Shown here: positions 10,088 to 20,900 of the stretch, in pieces
Layout of the letters: each line of letters begins with the position of its first letter
Position numbering within the stretch: the first letter of the stretch is position 1
Program-made: the position numbers and the translations under genes
Notes under the pieces: generated by a model
Database searches by the model: none
What the model was told of the DNA's origin: nothing
What the model saw: the letters and a program-made list of their open reading frames with translations, nothing else
Assembly: GCF_022690765.1 (NCBI RefSeq)
Contig: NZ_JALCZA010000002.1
Location: forward strand, 1-64,000
Length of the DNA: 64,000 nt
DNA from: Anaeromyxobacter oryzisoli
GTDB lineage: Bacteria; Myxococcota; Myxococcia; Myxococcales; Anaeromyxobacteraceae
Direction of reading: 5' to 3'

Positions 10088-11131
10088 TCACGGATGGGGA
10101 ACGCCCGCGAAGCGCGCAGCTCGCGCCTCGAAGAGGCTCCGGAGCGGCGGGTGCCGGCGGAGGAGATCGAGCGCGAGGCGGGCGTGGCCGGGCACGTAGC
10201 CGTTCCCGACGAGGAGGGTCGCGTCCTTCCCGACCCCCTCGGCCCCCAGCGCGGCGGCGGTGAAGCTCGTCGCCATCGAGAAGAAGATCACCGTGCCGCG
10301 GTCCTTCACCGCGAGGATCGCGGGGAGCTCGGCGCCGGTCGCCGTCGAGCAGCTCACGACGAGGTCGAACCGCCCGCCCGCCGCCTCCGCCGCGGCGAGC
10401 ACCGCGAGCGGATCGGTGACGTCCACGCGGAGCGCCGCGTCCGTGGCGCCGAGCGCGTGCACCGCGGCGAGGGCCTCCTCGGAGCGGTCGGCGATCACCA
10501 CTCCGCCGGTCGCGCCCACGCTCTCGCGCGCCTGGACCGCGACGAGCGCCCCGGACTTCCCGGCGCCGAGCACGAGCACGCGCAGGCCCGGCCGCAGGTG
10601 GCGGGCGACGAGCGCCGGCGCGCCGCACACGTCGAGGGCGGCGAGGGCGACCGGCTCGGGGAGATCGTCGGGGAGGAGGGACCACAGCCCCGTCGCGAAG
10701 AGGATCGCCTCGCCGTCGCACTCGACGCGGTCGAGCTCGGGGTGCACGGCGCGGATCCGGTCGAGCCGGAGCGGCGTCAGCGTGAGCGAGACGAGCGTCG
10801 CGATCCGGTCGCCGGGCCGGACGTTCGCCGCGGCGGGGTGGGCGGCGCCCACCGCGGACACGCGCCCGACCAGCATCCCACCCGAGCCGGTGACCGGGTT
10901 GTGGAGCTTCCCGCGGGCGCGGACGATCCGGAGCACCTCGGCCGCGAGCCGCGCGGGATCCCCCCCGACCGCGCCCTCGAGCTGGCGGAAGCTCGCGGCG
11001 TCCACCTGGAGCGCCTCCACCGCGATGGCGAGCTCGTCCTCGCCGAGGGGCAGGGTGGGGTCGAGCACCTCGGCGCGCTGGGGGAGGGCGCCGGGCGGGG
11101 AGACGACGCGCCGGAGGCCGTAGGGATCCAC
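10088..11131 (-). CDS. kdd: probable L-erythro-3,5-diaminohexanoate dehydrogenase
   Basis: A 347-residue medium-chain dehydrogenase-like protein. The diagnostic segment RARGKLHNPVTGSGGMLVGRV matches my memory of Kdd, which oxidatively deaminates L-erythro-3,5-diaminohexanoate in lysine fermentation. The nucleotide-binding motif is VLVLGAGKSGALVAVQA. FFSMATSFTAAALGAEGVGKD is also typical. No other lysine 2,3-aminomutase pathway gene is in the window, so pathway context is absent. A generic zinc-independent alcohol dehydrogenase relative is the alternative. Confidence 0.75.
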   Translation of the reverse strand: MDPYGLRRVVSPPGALPQRAEVLDPTLPLGEDELAIAVEALQVDAASFRQLEGAVGGDPARLAAEVLRIVRARGKLHNPVTGSGGMLVGRVSAVGAAHPAAANVRPGDRIATLVSLTLTPLRLDRIRAVHPELDRVECDGEAILFATGLWSLLPDDLPEPVALAALDVCGAPALVARHLRPGLRVLVLGAGKSGALVAVQARESVGATGGVVIADRSEEALAAVHALGATDAALRVDVTDPLAVLAAAEAAGGRFDLVVSCSTATGAELPAILAVKDRGTVIFFSMATSFTAAALGAEGVGKDATLLVGNGYVPGHARLALDLLRRHPPLRSLFEARAARFAGVPHP

Positions 11132-11302
11132 CGCGCGAATCTAGGAGCGCGGCCGGCGGGCGTCGAGGGCCGTCCCCCGACGGATCACCGGGGGTCGGGC
11201 CACGGGGCAGGCGGGACAGGGACACGGGTCGGGATGACGGGTTCGCGTCCGGGTGCGGGGTCGGGTGAACGCGCGAGGCCGCCCTTGAGGGCGTGATGAC
11301 CG

Positions 11303-14300
11303 CTACGCGTCCCCGTCCACGACCACGAGCGCATCCAGCTCGAGCAGGGCGGGCGCGAGCCCGGCGGGGCCGCGCAGCGACTTCTCGAGGCGCACGCACC
11401 GCGCCGCCTCGTACCGGTGGCCCGCGGCGAGGAACGCCGCGCGCGCCTCGGCGAGGGCGACCAGGGCGTCCTCGCTCCGCTGCTGCGCGACGAGGACGCG
11501 GGCGCGGGCGAGGCGCGCGATCGCCCCGAGCACCCGGCCGCCGCGGGCGCTCGCGAGCTCCTCGAGCTGCCTCGCCTCCACGTCGGCGTCCGCGATCCGC
11601 CCCCGGGCGATGGCGACCCGGACCGCCTCCGCCCGGAGCATCGCGTCGCACGACGCGCACTCACCGTGGCGCGCCGCGGACTCGCTCGCCTCCTTCACCG
11701 CGTCCTCCGCGGCGGTGAACAGGCCCGCGGCGAGCCGGTTGCGCGCCTCGGCCGCGTGGAGGCGCACGAGCACGTGACGGCGGAGCGCCGCCCGCTCGGC
11801 GATCACGACGCCGTCGCCGAGGAGCTCGCGCGCCTCGTCGATCCGCCCCCGGATCGTGAGCAGCGTCCCGAGCCGCTCCATCGCGAGCGCCTCGCCGAAC
11901 GCCGACCTGCCGCCGCGGAAGCCCTCGAGCGCGGCCCGCAGCGCCAGCTCGGCCGCCTCGAGCTGCCCGCCGGCGAGGGCGCAGGTCGCCTCGCCGAGCC
12001 GCCCCGAGGAGACGGCCTCCGGCGCGTTCCGCTGCCGCGCGCGCTCCACGATGAGGGCCGCGGCGCGCGCGACCTCCGCCGCCGAGGCGTCGCCGAGCAG
12101 GTCGCGCTCCCACAGCGTGGCGTGCACGTCGAGGAGGTGCTCCGGCGCGGTGTCCTGGTGGAGCCGCGCGCGCGCCGGGAGCGGCTCGTCGGGCGGGAGC
12201 TCCGTGAGGCCGAGCATGCCGCCGGCGATCGCCGCGAGGTCCTGGCCGCGGGCGACGAGATCCGCGTCCCCGGCCGCCGCGGCGGTCTCGACGCACGCCC
12301 TCGCGGTGGCCAGGGCCGCCTCGTGGCGTCCGGCGTGCCAGAGGAGCTGCGCGCGCAGGTGGAGGAGCGGCGCGACCTCCTCCGGCGCCTGCGCGGTGGC
12401 GGCGACGAGGCCGTCGTCGATCGCCTCCTGCGCGCCGGTCAGATCGCCGCCCGCCGCGAGCGCCACCGCCGCGAGCCGGTGGGCGCGCGCCCGCTGCTCG
12501 GGCGCCGGTCCGGCCCCCGCCCTCGCCTCGAGCCGGGCCGCGTCCCCGAACGAGCGGGCCGCGTCGCCGAGCTCGCCGAGCTGGAGCTGCACCCGCCCCG
12601 CGGCGTCGAGCAGCTCGAGCCGGGCGGAGACGTCGTCGGGATCGAGGAGCGCGAGCGCCTCGGCGAAGAAGGTCAGCGCCTCGGAGAGGCCGGCCCGGTC
12701 GGCGGCGCGGTGACCGGCGGCGACGAGGTGCCGGACCGCGCGCTCGCGCTGGCCCGCCAGCCGGCGGTGGTACGCGAGGGCCTCGGCCGGGGCGGCGTGG
12801 CCGGCGGCGGCCTCGATCGCGTCGGCCACGGCCGCGTGCAGCGCGGCCCGCCGCTCGGGGGCGAGGCCGTCGTAGATCACGTCCCGCACCACGGTGTCGT
12901 GGAAGTGGTAGCCCGCGCCGTCCTCGTCGAGGAGGCGCGCCTCGAGGCAGGCCTCGAGCGCGGTGACGGCCTCGTGCGCGTTCAGCCCGGTGGCCGGCCG
13001 GACGAGCTCGAAGTCGAACCGCCTCCCCGCGACGGCGGCGGCGGCGAGGAGCGCCTCGGCCCGCGCCCCGAGCCGCGCCACGCGCGCGCGGAGCGCGGCG
13101 GCGGGATCCGCGGGGATCTGCTGGCCGGGCACCGCCTGGCTCCGGACCGCCTCCTCGACGAGCGCCGGGAGGCCGTCGGTGGCGTGGTACACGCTCGAGA
13201 CGACGCCCTCCGGCGCAGGGCCGCCGAGCAGGTCCTCCACCAGCTCCCGCGTGCCGGCGAGGCCGAGGCGCGGCACGCGCACGCCGCGCGCGAGCCGGCC
13301 GCCGTCGAGGTGCGCGAGCGCCATCTGGATGGGCGTCCCGGCGTGGATCGCGTCCTCCCGGCAGGTGCCGATGATGGAGAGGCGCAGCTCGGGGGCGCGG
13401 CGCGCGAGGAAGTGGAGCAGGTTCAGCGAGGACTCGTCCGCGTCGTGCAGATCCTGGAGCACGAGGCAGAGCGGGTGGCCCTCCGCGAGGGCGACGAGCG
13501 CGGCGACGACCGCGTCGAGGACCCGGAGCCGGATCGCCTCGGCCGACCCGCCGGCCGCGATCTCCGCGAACGGGTCGGGCGCGCCGGGGTGGACCCGCGC
13601 CTCCTCCCGGAACAGATCCGCGAACAGCGCGTAGGGCGCGCTGGCCCCCGCCGCGGCCGGCGCGCACGCGATGCCGGTGAACACCCTCGCCCCGCGCGCC
13701 TGCGCGATGCGCGCCCCCTCGACGGCGAGGCGGGTCTTCCCGACGCCGCGCTCGCCCAGCAGGACGAGCGCGCCGTAGCCGCGCTCCGCGAGCGACTCGA
13801 GGAGGAGCAGGATCGCCGAGCGGCCACGCACCGGCGCGGGCTCCGCCGCGCCGAGGAGGCGCCGTGCCGCGCGCCAGGCACCGTCCGCGCCGAGCGCCGC
13901 GGGGGCGGGCCCGAGCTCGCCCCGCTGGATCGCCTGGCGCAGGCCGCGCGTCTGCTCCGAGGGGGCGAGGCCTGCGGCGTGCAGGGCCGACTCGCACGCG
14001 TCGTACTGGCGGAGCGCCTCCGCGCGGCGGCCCGAGCCGGCGAGGAGCTTCATGAGGAGCTGGTGCGCGTCCTCCGCGGCCGGCTCGACCTCGAGGAGCC
14101 GTCGAAGGAGGGGGATGGCCTCGCTCCCGTTGCCCTCGTCGGCCGCGGCGCGTGCGAGGGGCTCGATCGCCTCCGCGAAGCGGGCGCGGAGGAGGGCGCG
14201 GCGCGACGCGAGCCAGGGCGACTCGCGATCCTCCGGCGAGAGCTCGCCGTGGTAGAGCGCCACCGCCTCCGCCCAGCGCTCGCGCCCACCCGCCTGGACG

Positions 14301-14665
14301 GCGTGCTCGAAGGCGTCCACGTCGAGCCAGACGTCCTCGCGGAGCCGCAGCCGTCCGCGCTCGATGTCCACCCATCGTCCGCCGAGGATCTGGCGGAGAT
14401 CGTACAGCGCGCGGTGCAGGTTGTTCGCGCCGCTCGCCGGATCCTTGTCCGGCCAGAGCGCCTCGATGGCCTTCTCCCGGGTGAGGGTGCGGCCCGGGGC
14501 GAGCGCGACGAGCTTGAGGAGGTCGGCGGGGCGGCGGCGGCGCCACGCCTGCGGCGGGATCGGGACGTCCTCGCGGACGACCTCGAAGCGGCCGAGGAGG
14601 TACAGCCTGAGGAGCGGCTCCCGGCGGCTCGCCAGGGCACCGCCGCGCTGTGAAGAAGCAGCCAC
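11303..14665 (-). CDS. large SARP/AfsR-like regulator (BTAD + AAA ATPase + TPR)
   Basis: A 1120-residue protein. About residues 18-110 are an OmpR-like winged helix (LRLYLLGRFEVVRED, RPADLLKLVALAPGRTLTRE). A bacterial transcriptional activation domain follows (AHQLLMKLLAGSGRRAEALRQYDACESALHA). An ATPase comes next, with Walker A in LLGERGVGKTRLAVEG and Walker B-like PLCLVLQDLHDADESS. The long alpha-helical C-terminus is of TPR type. This AfsR/MalT-like architecture senses a ligand through the TPR region and activates transcription in an ATP-dependent way. GTG 14665 is chosen because GGGGAGG lies just upstream. It is divergent from the M61 peptidase gene across 77 bp. Confidence 0.85.
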   Translation of the reverse strand: MAASSQRGGALASRREPLLRLYLLGRFEVVREDVPIPPQAWRRRRPADLLKLVALAPGRTLTREKAIEALWPDKDPASGANNLHRALYDLRQILGGRWVDIERGRLRLREDVWLDVDAFEHAVQAGGRERWAEAVALYHGELSPEDRESPWLASRRALLRARFAEAIEPLARAAADEGNGSEAIPLLRRLLEVEPAAEDAHQLLMKLLAGSGRRAEALRQYDACESALHAAGLAPSEQTRGLRQAIQRGELGPAPAALGADGAWRAARRLLGAAEPAPVRGRSAILLLLESLAERGYGALVLLGERGVGKTRLAVEGARIAQARGARVFTGIACAPAAAGASAPYALFADLFREEARVHPGAPDPFAEIAAGGSAEAIRLRVLDAVVAALVALAEGHPLCLVLQDLHDADESSLNLLHFLARRAPELRLSIIGTCREDAIHAGTPIQMALAHLDGGRLARGVRVPRLGLAGTRELVEDLLGGPAPEGVVSSVYHATDGLPALVEEAVRSQAVPGQQIPADPAAALRARVARLGARAEALLAAAAVAGRRFDFELVRPATGLNAHEAVTALEACLEARLLDEDGAGYHFHDTVVRDVIYDGLAPERRAALHAAVADAIEAAAGHAAPAEALAYHRRLAGQRERAVRHLVAAGHRAADRAGLSEALTFFAEALALLDPDDVSARLELLDAAGRVQLQLGELGDAARSFGDAARLEARAGAGPAPEQRARAHRLAAVALAAGGDLTGAQEAIDDGLVAATAQAPEEVAPLLHLRAQLLWHAGRHEAALATARACVETAAAAGDADLVARGQDLAAIAGGMLGLTELPPDEPLPARARLHQDTAPEHLLDVHATLWERDLLGDASAAEVARAAALIVERARQRNAPEAVSSGRLGEATCALAGGQLEAAELALRAALEGFRGGRSAFGEALAMERLGTLLTIRGRIDEARELLGDGVVIAERAALRRHVLVRLHAAEARNRLAAGLFTAAEDAVKEASESAARHGECASCDAMLRAEAVRVAIARGRIADADVEARQLEELASARGGRVLGAIARLARARVLVAQQRSEDALVALAEARAAFLAAGHRYEAARCVRLEKSLRGPAGLAPALLELDALVVVDGDA

Positions 14666-14742
14666 CCGACCTCCCCGGTCCGGGCGTGAAGATAGCAGCA
14701 AGGCCGGGAGGCGGACTTGATCCCGGGCTACACTCGACCGGT

Positions 14743-16491
14743 ATGCGCTACCGCCTCGCCATGCCCGAGCCTCACTCGCACCTCTTCCACGTGGAGGTGG
14801 CCATCGAGGAGCCGGGCGATCAGGTCGAGCTTCGCTTCCCCGTCTGGACGCCGGGCAGCTACCTCGTCCGGGAGTTCGCGCGGCACGTCGAGGGGCTGCA
14901 CGCCGAGGACGGCGCGGGGCGCTCGCTCGCCGTGCAGCGGCTCGACAAGCACCGGGTGCGCGTGGCGACCGGCGGCGCGCGGCGGCTCGTGCTCCGGTAC
15001 CGGGTCTACGCGAACGAGCTCACCGTCCGGACGGCGCACCTCGACGGCACGCACGGGTACCTGAACGGCGCGGCGGTCTTCCCGTACGTGCCCGGCCGCG
15101 AGCGGGAGGCGCACGTCCTCGAGATCGACGCGCCCGAGGCCTGGCAGGTCGCGACGGCGCTGGAGGGCGGGCCGGACGTGTTCACAGCGCGTGACTACGA
15201 CGAGCTGGTGGACTCGCCGGTGGAGCTCGGCCGGCACCGGCTGGTGCGGTTCACGGCGGGCGGGAAGCCGCACGCCTTCGCGATCTGGGGGCGCGGGAAC
15301 CTCGACGAGGCGCGGCTCGTGGATGACACCCGGAAGATCGTGGAGGCGTTCGCGGCGCGGATGGGCGGGCTCCCCTACGACCGCTACCTCTTCATCCTGC
15401 ACCTCACCGAGAAGCGGCGCGGCGGGCTCGAGCACGCCCGCTCGAGCACCCTGAGCGTGGGACGGATGCAGTTCTTCCCTCGCGACGCCTACGAGGACAC
15501 CCTCGGGCTCGTCGCCCACGAGTTCTTCCACCTCTGGAACGTGAAGCGGCTCCGGCCCGCGGCGCTCCTGCCCTGCGACTACGGGCGGGAGCAGTACACG
15601 CGCCTGCTCTGGTGGTTCGAGGGGGCGACCTCGTACTACGAGGGGCTCTCGCTCGTGCGCGCCGGGCTGGTGGAGCCGAAGCGCCATCTGAGGAAGCTCG
15701 GCGAGGCGCTCACCCTCCTCGAACGCGCGCCGGGGGCGCGCAAGACGAGCGTCGAGGAGGCGAGCTTCCTCGCGTGGGTGAAGCTGTACCGGCCCGACGA
15801 GAACACCCCGAACAGCACCATCTCCTATTACCTGAAGGGCGAGCTCGTGGCCTTCGCCCTCGACCTCGCGCTCCGCCGCGCCGGGTCGTCGCTCGACGTG
15901 CTGCTGCGGACCCTCGTCGCGCGGTGGGGCGAGTCGGGGGTCCCCGAGGACGGCGTCGAGCAGGTCGCCGCCGAGCTGCTCGGCGCGGACGCCGCCCGGG
16001 AGTTCTTCGAGCGACACGTGCACGGCGTCGGGCCGCTCGAGCTCGACCTCGGGCTCCTCGGCGTGGCGCTGCACCGGCGCGCGGCGGAGGGGTTCGACGA
16101 CAAGGGCGGCACGCCGCCGAAGGAGGACGACCGCCGGCCGCCGGCGGGGTGGCTCGGGATCGACCTCGCCCCCGGGCCGAAGCTCGCGGTCCAGACCGTG
16201 CGGGAGGGGAGCCCCGCTTGGCGGGCGGGGCTCTACGCCGAGGACGAGCTCGTCGCCGAGGACGGGTTCCGGATCGACCGCGCGGCGCTGTGGGACCGGC
16301 TGTGCGAGCGGGGACCGGGCGGGCTCGTGCGGCTCACCGTGTTCCGGCGCGACGAGCTGGTCGAGGTGGAGGTGCCGCTCGAGAAGGCGCCGGAGGACAC
16401 GGTGTGGCTCGAGGCCGCGCCGGGCGCGCCCGCCGAGGCCCACGCGGCGTTCGAGGCGTGGTGCGGGGCCCGCTGGCCGGGGGCGCGCTGA
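14743..16491 (+). CDS. M61 family metallopeptidase (glycyl aminopeptidase type) with PDZ domain
   Basis: A 582-residue protein. It has an N-terminal beta domain (MRYRLAMPEPHSHLFHVEV, FPVWTPGSYLVREFARHV), the catalytic helix VAHEFFHLWNVKRLRP (HExxH at about 259-263) and the downstream glutamate region LLWWFEGATSYYEGLSL. A C-terminal PDZ domain follows (GWLGIDLAPGPKLAVQTVREG). This matches the M61 Asp/Gly aminopeptidases. No clear signal peptide is visible with ATG 14743, so it is probably cytoplasmic. The Xaa-Pro aminopeptidase follows 20 bp later on the same strand, suggesting a peptide-turnover operon. Confidence 0.92.
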   Translation: MRYRLAMPEPHSHLFHVEVAIEEPGDQVELRFPVWTPGSYLVREFARHVEGLHAEDGAGRSLAVQRLDKHRVRVATGGARRLVLRYRVYANELTVRTAHLDGTHGYLNGAAVFPYVPGREREAHVLEIDAPEAWQVATALEGGPDVFTARDYDELVDSPVELGRHRLVRFTAGGKPHAFAIWGRGNLDEARLVDDTRKIVEAFAARMGGLPYDRYLFILHLTEKRRGGLEHARSSTLSVGRMQFFPRDAYEDTLGLVAHEFFHLWNVKRLRPAALLPCDYGREQYTRLLWWFEGATSYYEGLSLVRAGLVEPKRHLRKLGEALTLLERAPGARKTSVEEASFLAWVKLYRPDENTPNSTISYYLKGELVAFALDLALRRAGSSLDVLLRTLVARWGESGVPEDGVEQVAAELLGADAAREFFERHVHGVGPLELDLGLLGVALHRRAAEGFDDKGGTPPKEDDRRPPAGWLGIDLAPGPKLAVQTVREGSPAWRAGLYAEDELVAEDGFRIDRAALWDRLCERGPGGLVRLTVFRRDELVEVEVPLEKAPEDTVWLEAAPGAPAEAHAAFEAWCGARWPGAR

Positions 16492-16511
16492 TTGTCTATA
16501 TCTCGACGCAC

Positions 16512-17831
16512 ATGACCTTCGACCCGAACGTGTACGCGACCCGCCGCGCCCGGATCTTCGAGGAGCTGGAGCGGCGCGGCGGCGGCGTGATGGTGCTGCC
16601 CGCCGCCGGCGAGAAGCTCCGGAACGGCGAGAACGAGTACCTGTTCCGGCAGGACTCGGATCACGCGTGGGCGGTCGGCCTCGACGAGCCCGACGGGTGC
16701 GCCGTGTTCGCGGCGCGCGGCGGCGAGCGGCGCCTCGTGCTGTTCGTCCGGCCGCGCGACCGGGAGAAGGAGATCTGGACCGGCCGGCGCGCCGGGGTCG
16801 AGGGCGCGAAGGAGCTCTACGGCGCCGACGAGGCGTTCACGGTCTCGGAGATGGACGACCTCCTCCCCGCGCTCGTCGAGGGCGCGCCGACGCTCTGGTA
16901 CCGGCTCGGCTTCGACGCCGCGTGGGACGCGCGGCTGACGCGGGTGCTGGTCGCGCTCCGTGCGGCCGCGCGGACCGGGAAGCGCGCGCCCGAGGCGGTG
17001 GCGGACTCCGGGCGGATCCTCCACGAGCTGCGGCTCGTGAAGGGGCCGGACGAGCTCGCGAAGCTCCGCCGCGCCGCGGACCTCACGGCCGAGGCCCACA
17101 TGGCGGCGATGCGCGACGGCCAGCCCGGCCGGCGCGAGTCCCAGGTCCAGGCCGAGATCGAGTACGCGTTCCGGCGCCGCGGCGGGACCGGCCCCGGCTA
17201 CTCGACGATCGTCGCCGCCGGCGTGAACTCGACCATCCTGCACTACCGCGCCGGCGACACCGTGCTGAGGGACGGCGACGTGTGCCTCGTGGACGCCGGC
17301 GGCGAGTACGAGTGGTACACCGCCGACGTGAGCCGCACGTTCCCGGTGTCCGGCGAGTTCACCCCGGCGCAGCGCGAGCTCTACGCGCTCTGCCTCGCAC
17401 TCCAGAAGGACGCGATCCTCGCCGTCCGCCCCGGCACGACGCTCGACGCGATCCACGACGGCGTGGTGCGGCGGATCACCGAGGGGCTCGTCGGGCTCGG
17501 GCTGCTGAAGGGGAGCGTGGACGAGCGGATCGCCGACAAGTCGTACCGCAAGTACTACATGCACCGGACCAGCCACTGGCTCGGCATGGACGTGCACGAC
17601 GTCGGCGACTACCTCGTGGACGGCAAGCCCAGGCCGCTCGTGCCCGGGATGGTGCTCACCATCGAGCCCGGGATCTACGTCCCCGAGGACGACCAGGACG
17701 CGCCGGCGGAGCTGCGCGGCGTCGGGATCCGGATCGAGGACGACGTCCTCGTGACCGAGGGCGGCCAGGTGAATCTCACCGAGGGCGTGCCGAAGGAGCT
17801 CGCGGACCTGGAGGCCGTCTGCGTGCGGTGA
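16512..17831 (+). CDS. pepP: Xaa-Pro aminopeptidase
   Basis: A 439-residue M24-family enzyme that removes N-terminal residues preceding proline. The N-terminal domain begins with MTFDPNVYATRRARIFEEL and includes FRQDSDHAWAVGLDEPD. The pita-bread domain shows the dinuclear metal ligands in LVDAGGEYEWYTADVSRTFP, HRTSHWLGMDVHDVGDYLVD, LTIEPGIYVPED and GIRIEDDVLVTEGG. All five ligands appear present. ATG 16512 gives the canonical PepP N-terminus. It lies 20 bp after the M61 peptidase stop and is likely co-transcribed. Confidence 0.93.
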   Translation: MTFDPNVYATRRARIFEELERRGGGVMVLPAAGEKLRNGENEYLFRQDSDHAWAVGLDEPDGCAVFAARGGERRLVLFVRPRDREKEIWTGRRAGVEGAKELYGADEAFTVSEMDDLLPALVEGAPTLWYRLGFDAAWDARLTRVLVALRAAARTGKRAPEAVADSGRILHELRLVKGPDELAKLRRAADLTAEAHMAAMRDGQPGRRESQVQAEIEYAFRRRGGTGPGYSTIVAAGVNSTILHYRAGDTVLRDGDVCLVDAGGEYEWYTADVSRTFPVSGEFTPAQRELYALCLALQKDAILAVRPGTTLDAIHDGVVRRITEGLVGLGLLKGSVDERIADKSYRKYYMHRTSHWLGMDVHDVGDYLVDGKPRPLVPGMVLTIEPGIYVPEDDQDAPAELRGVGIRIEDDVLVTEGGQVNLTEGVPKELADLEAVCVR

Positions 17832-17981
17832 CCGCGGTGGCGCCGTCCTTTCACCTTCCGACATAGGGAGATCCCTCGCGCGCCCCGCGCTTGCCGGGCC
17901 ACGCTGCGCCCGTGTACGCTCTGCGTCCGTCATCCATTGGTGAACGCGGCGTTCTCGCGCCGCTTCCCGCGGAGGGGGACC

Positions 17982-20900
17982 ATGCGGCGGATCTCGGTGC
18001 TCGGGCTCGTGGCGCTCGCGGTGGTGGGGTGCTCGGGGGGCGGTGGCGGATCGCAACCCGCGGCGAAGCTCACCGCCATCGTCGTCACGCCGGCGAACCC
18101 CTCGACGATCGTCGGCGGGACGGTCGCGTTCCACGCCACGGGCGCCTACGAGGATCACACCACCCGGGACGTCACGGCGGAGGCCACCTGGTCCTCGTCC
18201 ACCTCGGCGACCGCGACGGTGTCGAACACCGCGGGGACGCGCGGGGTCGCGACGGCGCTGGCCATCGGCACGACCGTCGTTGGGGCGACGCTCGGCGGGA
18301 TCCGGGGAGAGACCGCGCTCTCGGTCATCGACGCCACCGTGACCGCCGTCCGGATCGACCCCGCCGCGCCCGTGGTCGGCGTCGGGGAGACCGTCGCGCT
18401 CCGCTGCCTCGGGGCGACGGCCGCCGGGCCGGAGGTGGACGTGACCGGGCTCTCGACCTGGGCGAGCGACCGCGTGGACGTCGCGACGGTGACGGTCGGT
18501 GCGCTCACCGGCGTGAAGCTCGGCACCGCGCAGCTCACCGCGACCTTCGGCGGGTTCACCGCGCAGGCCACGGCGACGGTGGCGAACCAGCCGCCCGCGC
18601 TCGTGGGGCTCGAGCTGACGCTGCCCGCGGGCGCCACGATCGCGGTCGGGAGCGCCCGAAGGGTGGACGCCAGGGCGGTCTACGCCGACGGGAGCCGGAA
18701 GACCGTCACCCCGTTCGCGGTCTTCGCGTCGAGCGCCCCGAGCGTCCTCGCGTTCGCCGGGCGATCCGGATGGTACGAGGCGCTCGCGCAGGGGAGCGCG
18801 ACGGTGACCGGCTCCTGGTCCGGGATGACCGCCAGCGCGACGGTCACGGTGGGACCGGACGGCATCGCGGCGCTCGTGATCGACCCCGCGCCGCAGCTGG
18901 TCCCGGCCGGCGACGTGCTGCCGCTCCGCGCGACCGCCGTCCACAAGAGCGGCACGACGGAGGACGTGACCGCGAGCGCCGTCTGGACGACGGACGCGCC
19001 GCAGGTCGCGGCCGTGGAGCCGACGACCGGCGTCGCGACCGCGATGAGCGCCGGGAGCGCGGTCGTCCGCGCGAGCTACGCCGGCGTCTCCGCCGCGTCG
19101 ATCCTGCAGGTCACCGGCTCGACGGCAAGCCAGCTCTCGATCGATCGCACCACCGAGACGCTGGTGGTCGGCGGGACGTCCTGGCTGTCCGGGACGCTCT
19201 CGTTCCCCGACGCGACGTCGGCCCAGGCGGATCAGGTCGTCCAGGCGACCGTGGCGGACCCCGCCGTCGTGGCGGTCGAGCGAGAGCCCGACGGCTATCT
19301 TCGCTACCGCGCGCTCGCCGCGGGCTCGACCACCGTCGCGGTGCGGGCGGGTGGGCTCACGCAGACCGTGACGGTCCAGGTCTTGGCGCCGACCGCGCTG
19401 TGGCTCGAGTCCTCCTTGCCCCTGGTCGCCGGGCTCACGACCAACGTCTACGCGACCGCGTCCGCGGGGACGGCGACGGCGTCGGTGGGCGAGCTCGCGA
19501 GCTGGTCGTCCGACGCGCCTTCGATCGTCGAGGTCGTCTACGGCCTGCGAGGCCAACCTCGGCTCGTGGCGCACGCGCCCGGGACGGCGAAGCTCACCCT
19601 GTCGTTCGGCGGCGTGAGCACCACCGCGACCGTGACGGTGATCCCCGTGCCCGCTTCGATCGAGGTGACGCCCTCGTCCGCGCTGCTCGCGGTGACGCAG
19701 AACCAGGTGTTCACCGCGACCGCCCACCTCGCGAGCGGGGAGGCCGTGCCGGTCGGGGACGCGGTGGAGTGGGTGATGGACGATCCGCCCGTCGGCTACT
19801 TCGGCTACGGCGGATTCACCGCGACGCGTCCCGGGACCTCGGCGGTCATCGCGACGGTCGCGGGCGTGGCCGGCCGCGCCGAGGTCGTGGTCCAGGAGTC
19901 GCTGTACGCGCTCTCGCTCGAGCCCGCCCTCGCGAACGGCGCGGTCGGACCGTACACTCTCCCGCAGGGGACGACGGCGAAGTTCTCGGCGGATGGGTAT
20001 TCCTATCACAGCGGGTGGAATCCAGACGTCGCCGTCGCCTGGAGCAGCTCCAACCAGGCGGTCGCGACGTTCTCGACCGACCCCGCGAAGCCGGGCGAGC
20101 TCACCGCGGTCGGGCCCGGGACGACGACGATCACGGCGACGTACGCCGTGTCCGGTGGCACGGCGGTCACCGCGTCGGCGACCGTCTACGTGGCGCCGCT
20201 CCGCTCGCTCGCGGCCTCCCCGGCCAGCGTGAGCGTCGTGCCGGCGGGTACGGTGCGGGTCGCCGTCGCGGGTACGTTCGATGACGGCGCCGGCGGCACC
20301 TTCACGGCGGACGTGACGCCGTGGGTCACCTGGACCTCGAGCGCGACCGACGTCGCCCGGCCCACGTCGGTCCTGACGGCGAACAACGCCGCCATGACGT
20401 TCGGGATCCTGGGCGTGTCGCCCGGGTCGGCGGTGCTCACCGGGACCCTCGGCGGGTCCATCGTGGACGTCCCCGTGACCGGGCTGCCGCCGTCCGTCGC
20501 GAGCGTGACGATCGCGACGCACTCGCCCGACGTCGTCGGCCTCTCGTTCGCGCCGACCGCGACCGCGGTCCTCGTCCCGAACGCGGCGGAGGTGGACGTG
20601 ACGAGCCTCGCGACCTGGTCCGCGGACGGGGTGGTGGTCGGCGTCTCGGGCTCGCCGCCGATCGCGAAGGTGCTCTCGGCCGGCACCGGCACGGTCAGCG
20701 CCGCGTTCGGCGGCGCGACGGGAACGGCGTGGGTGTACGCCACGGCGGGTTCGTACACGGCGCTGGTGCCCGACAAGCGCCGGCTCACCCTCGCGCCCGG
20801 AGGGTGGACCAGCATCCGGGTGGAGGCGCGGGGACAGTCCGTTTCCAGCACCATCGAGGGTTTGACCGTCGCGTCGTCCAACCCGACGGTCGCGTCCGTG

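Noticed and set aside
11417-14653. Plus-strand 1078-codon frame opposite the SARP regulator
   Set aside because: An antisense artefact of high GC; the minus strand encodes the recognisable regulator.
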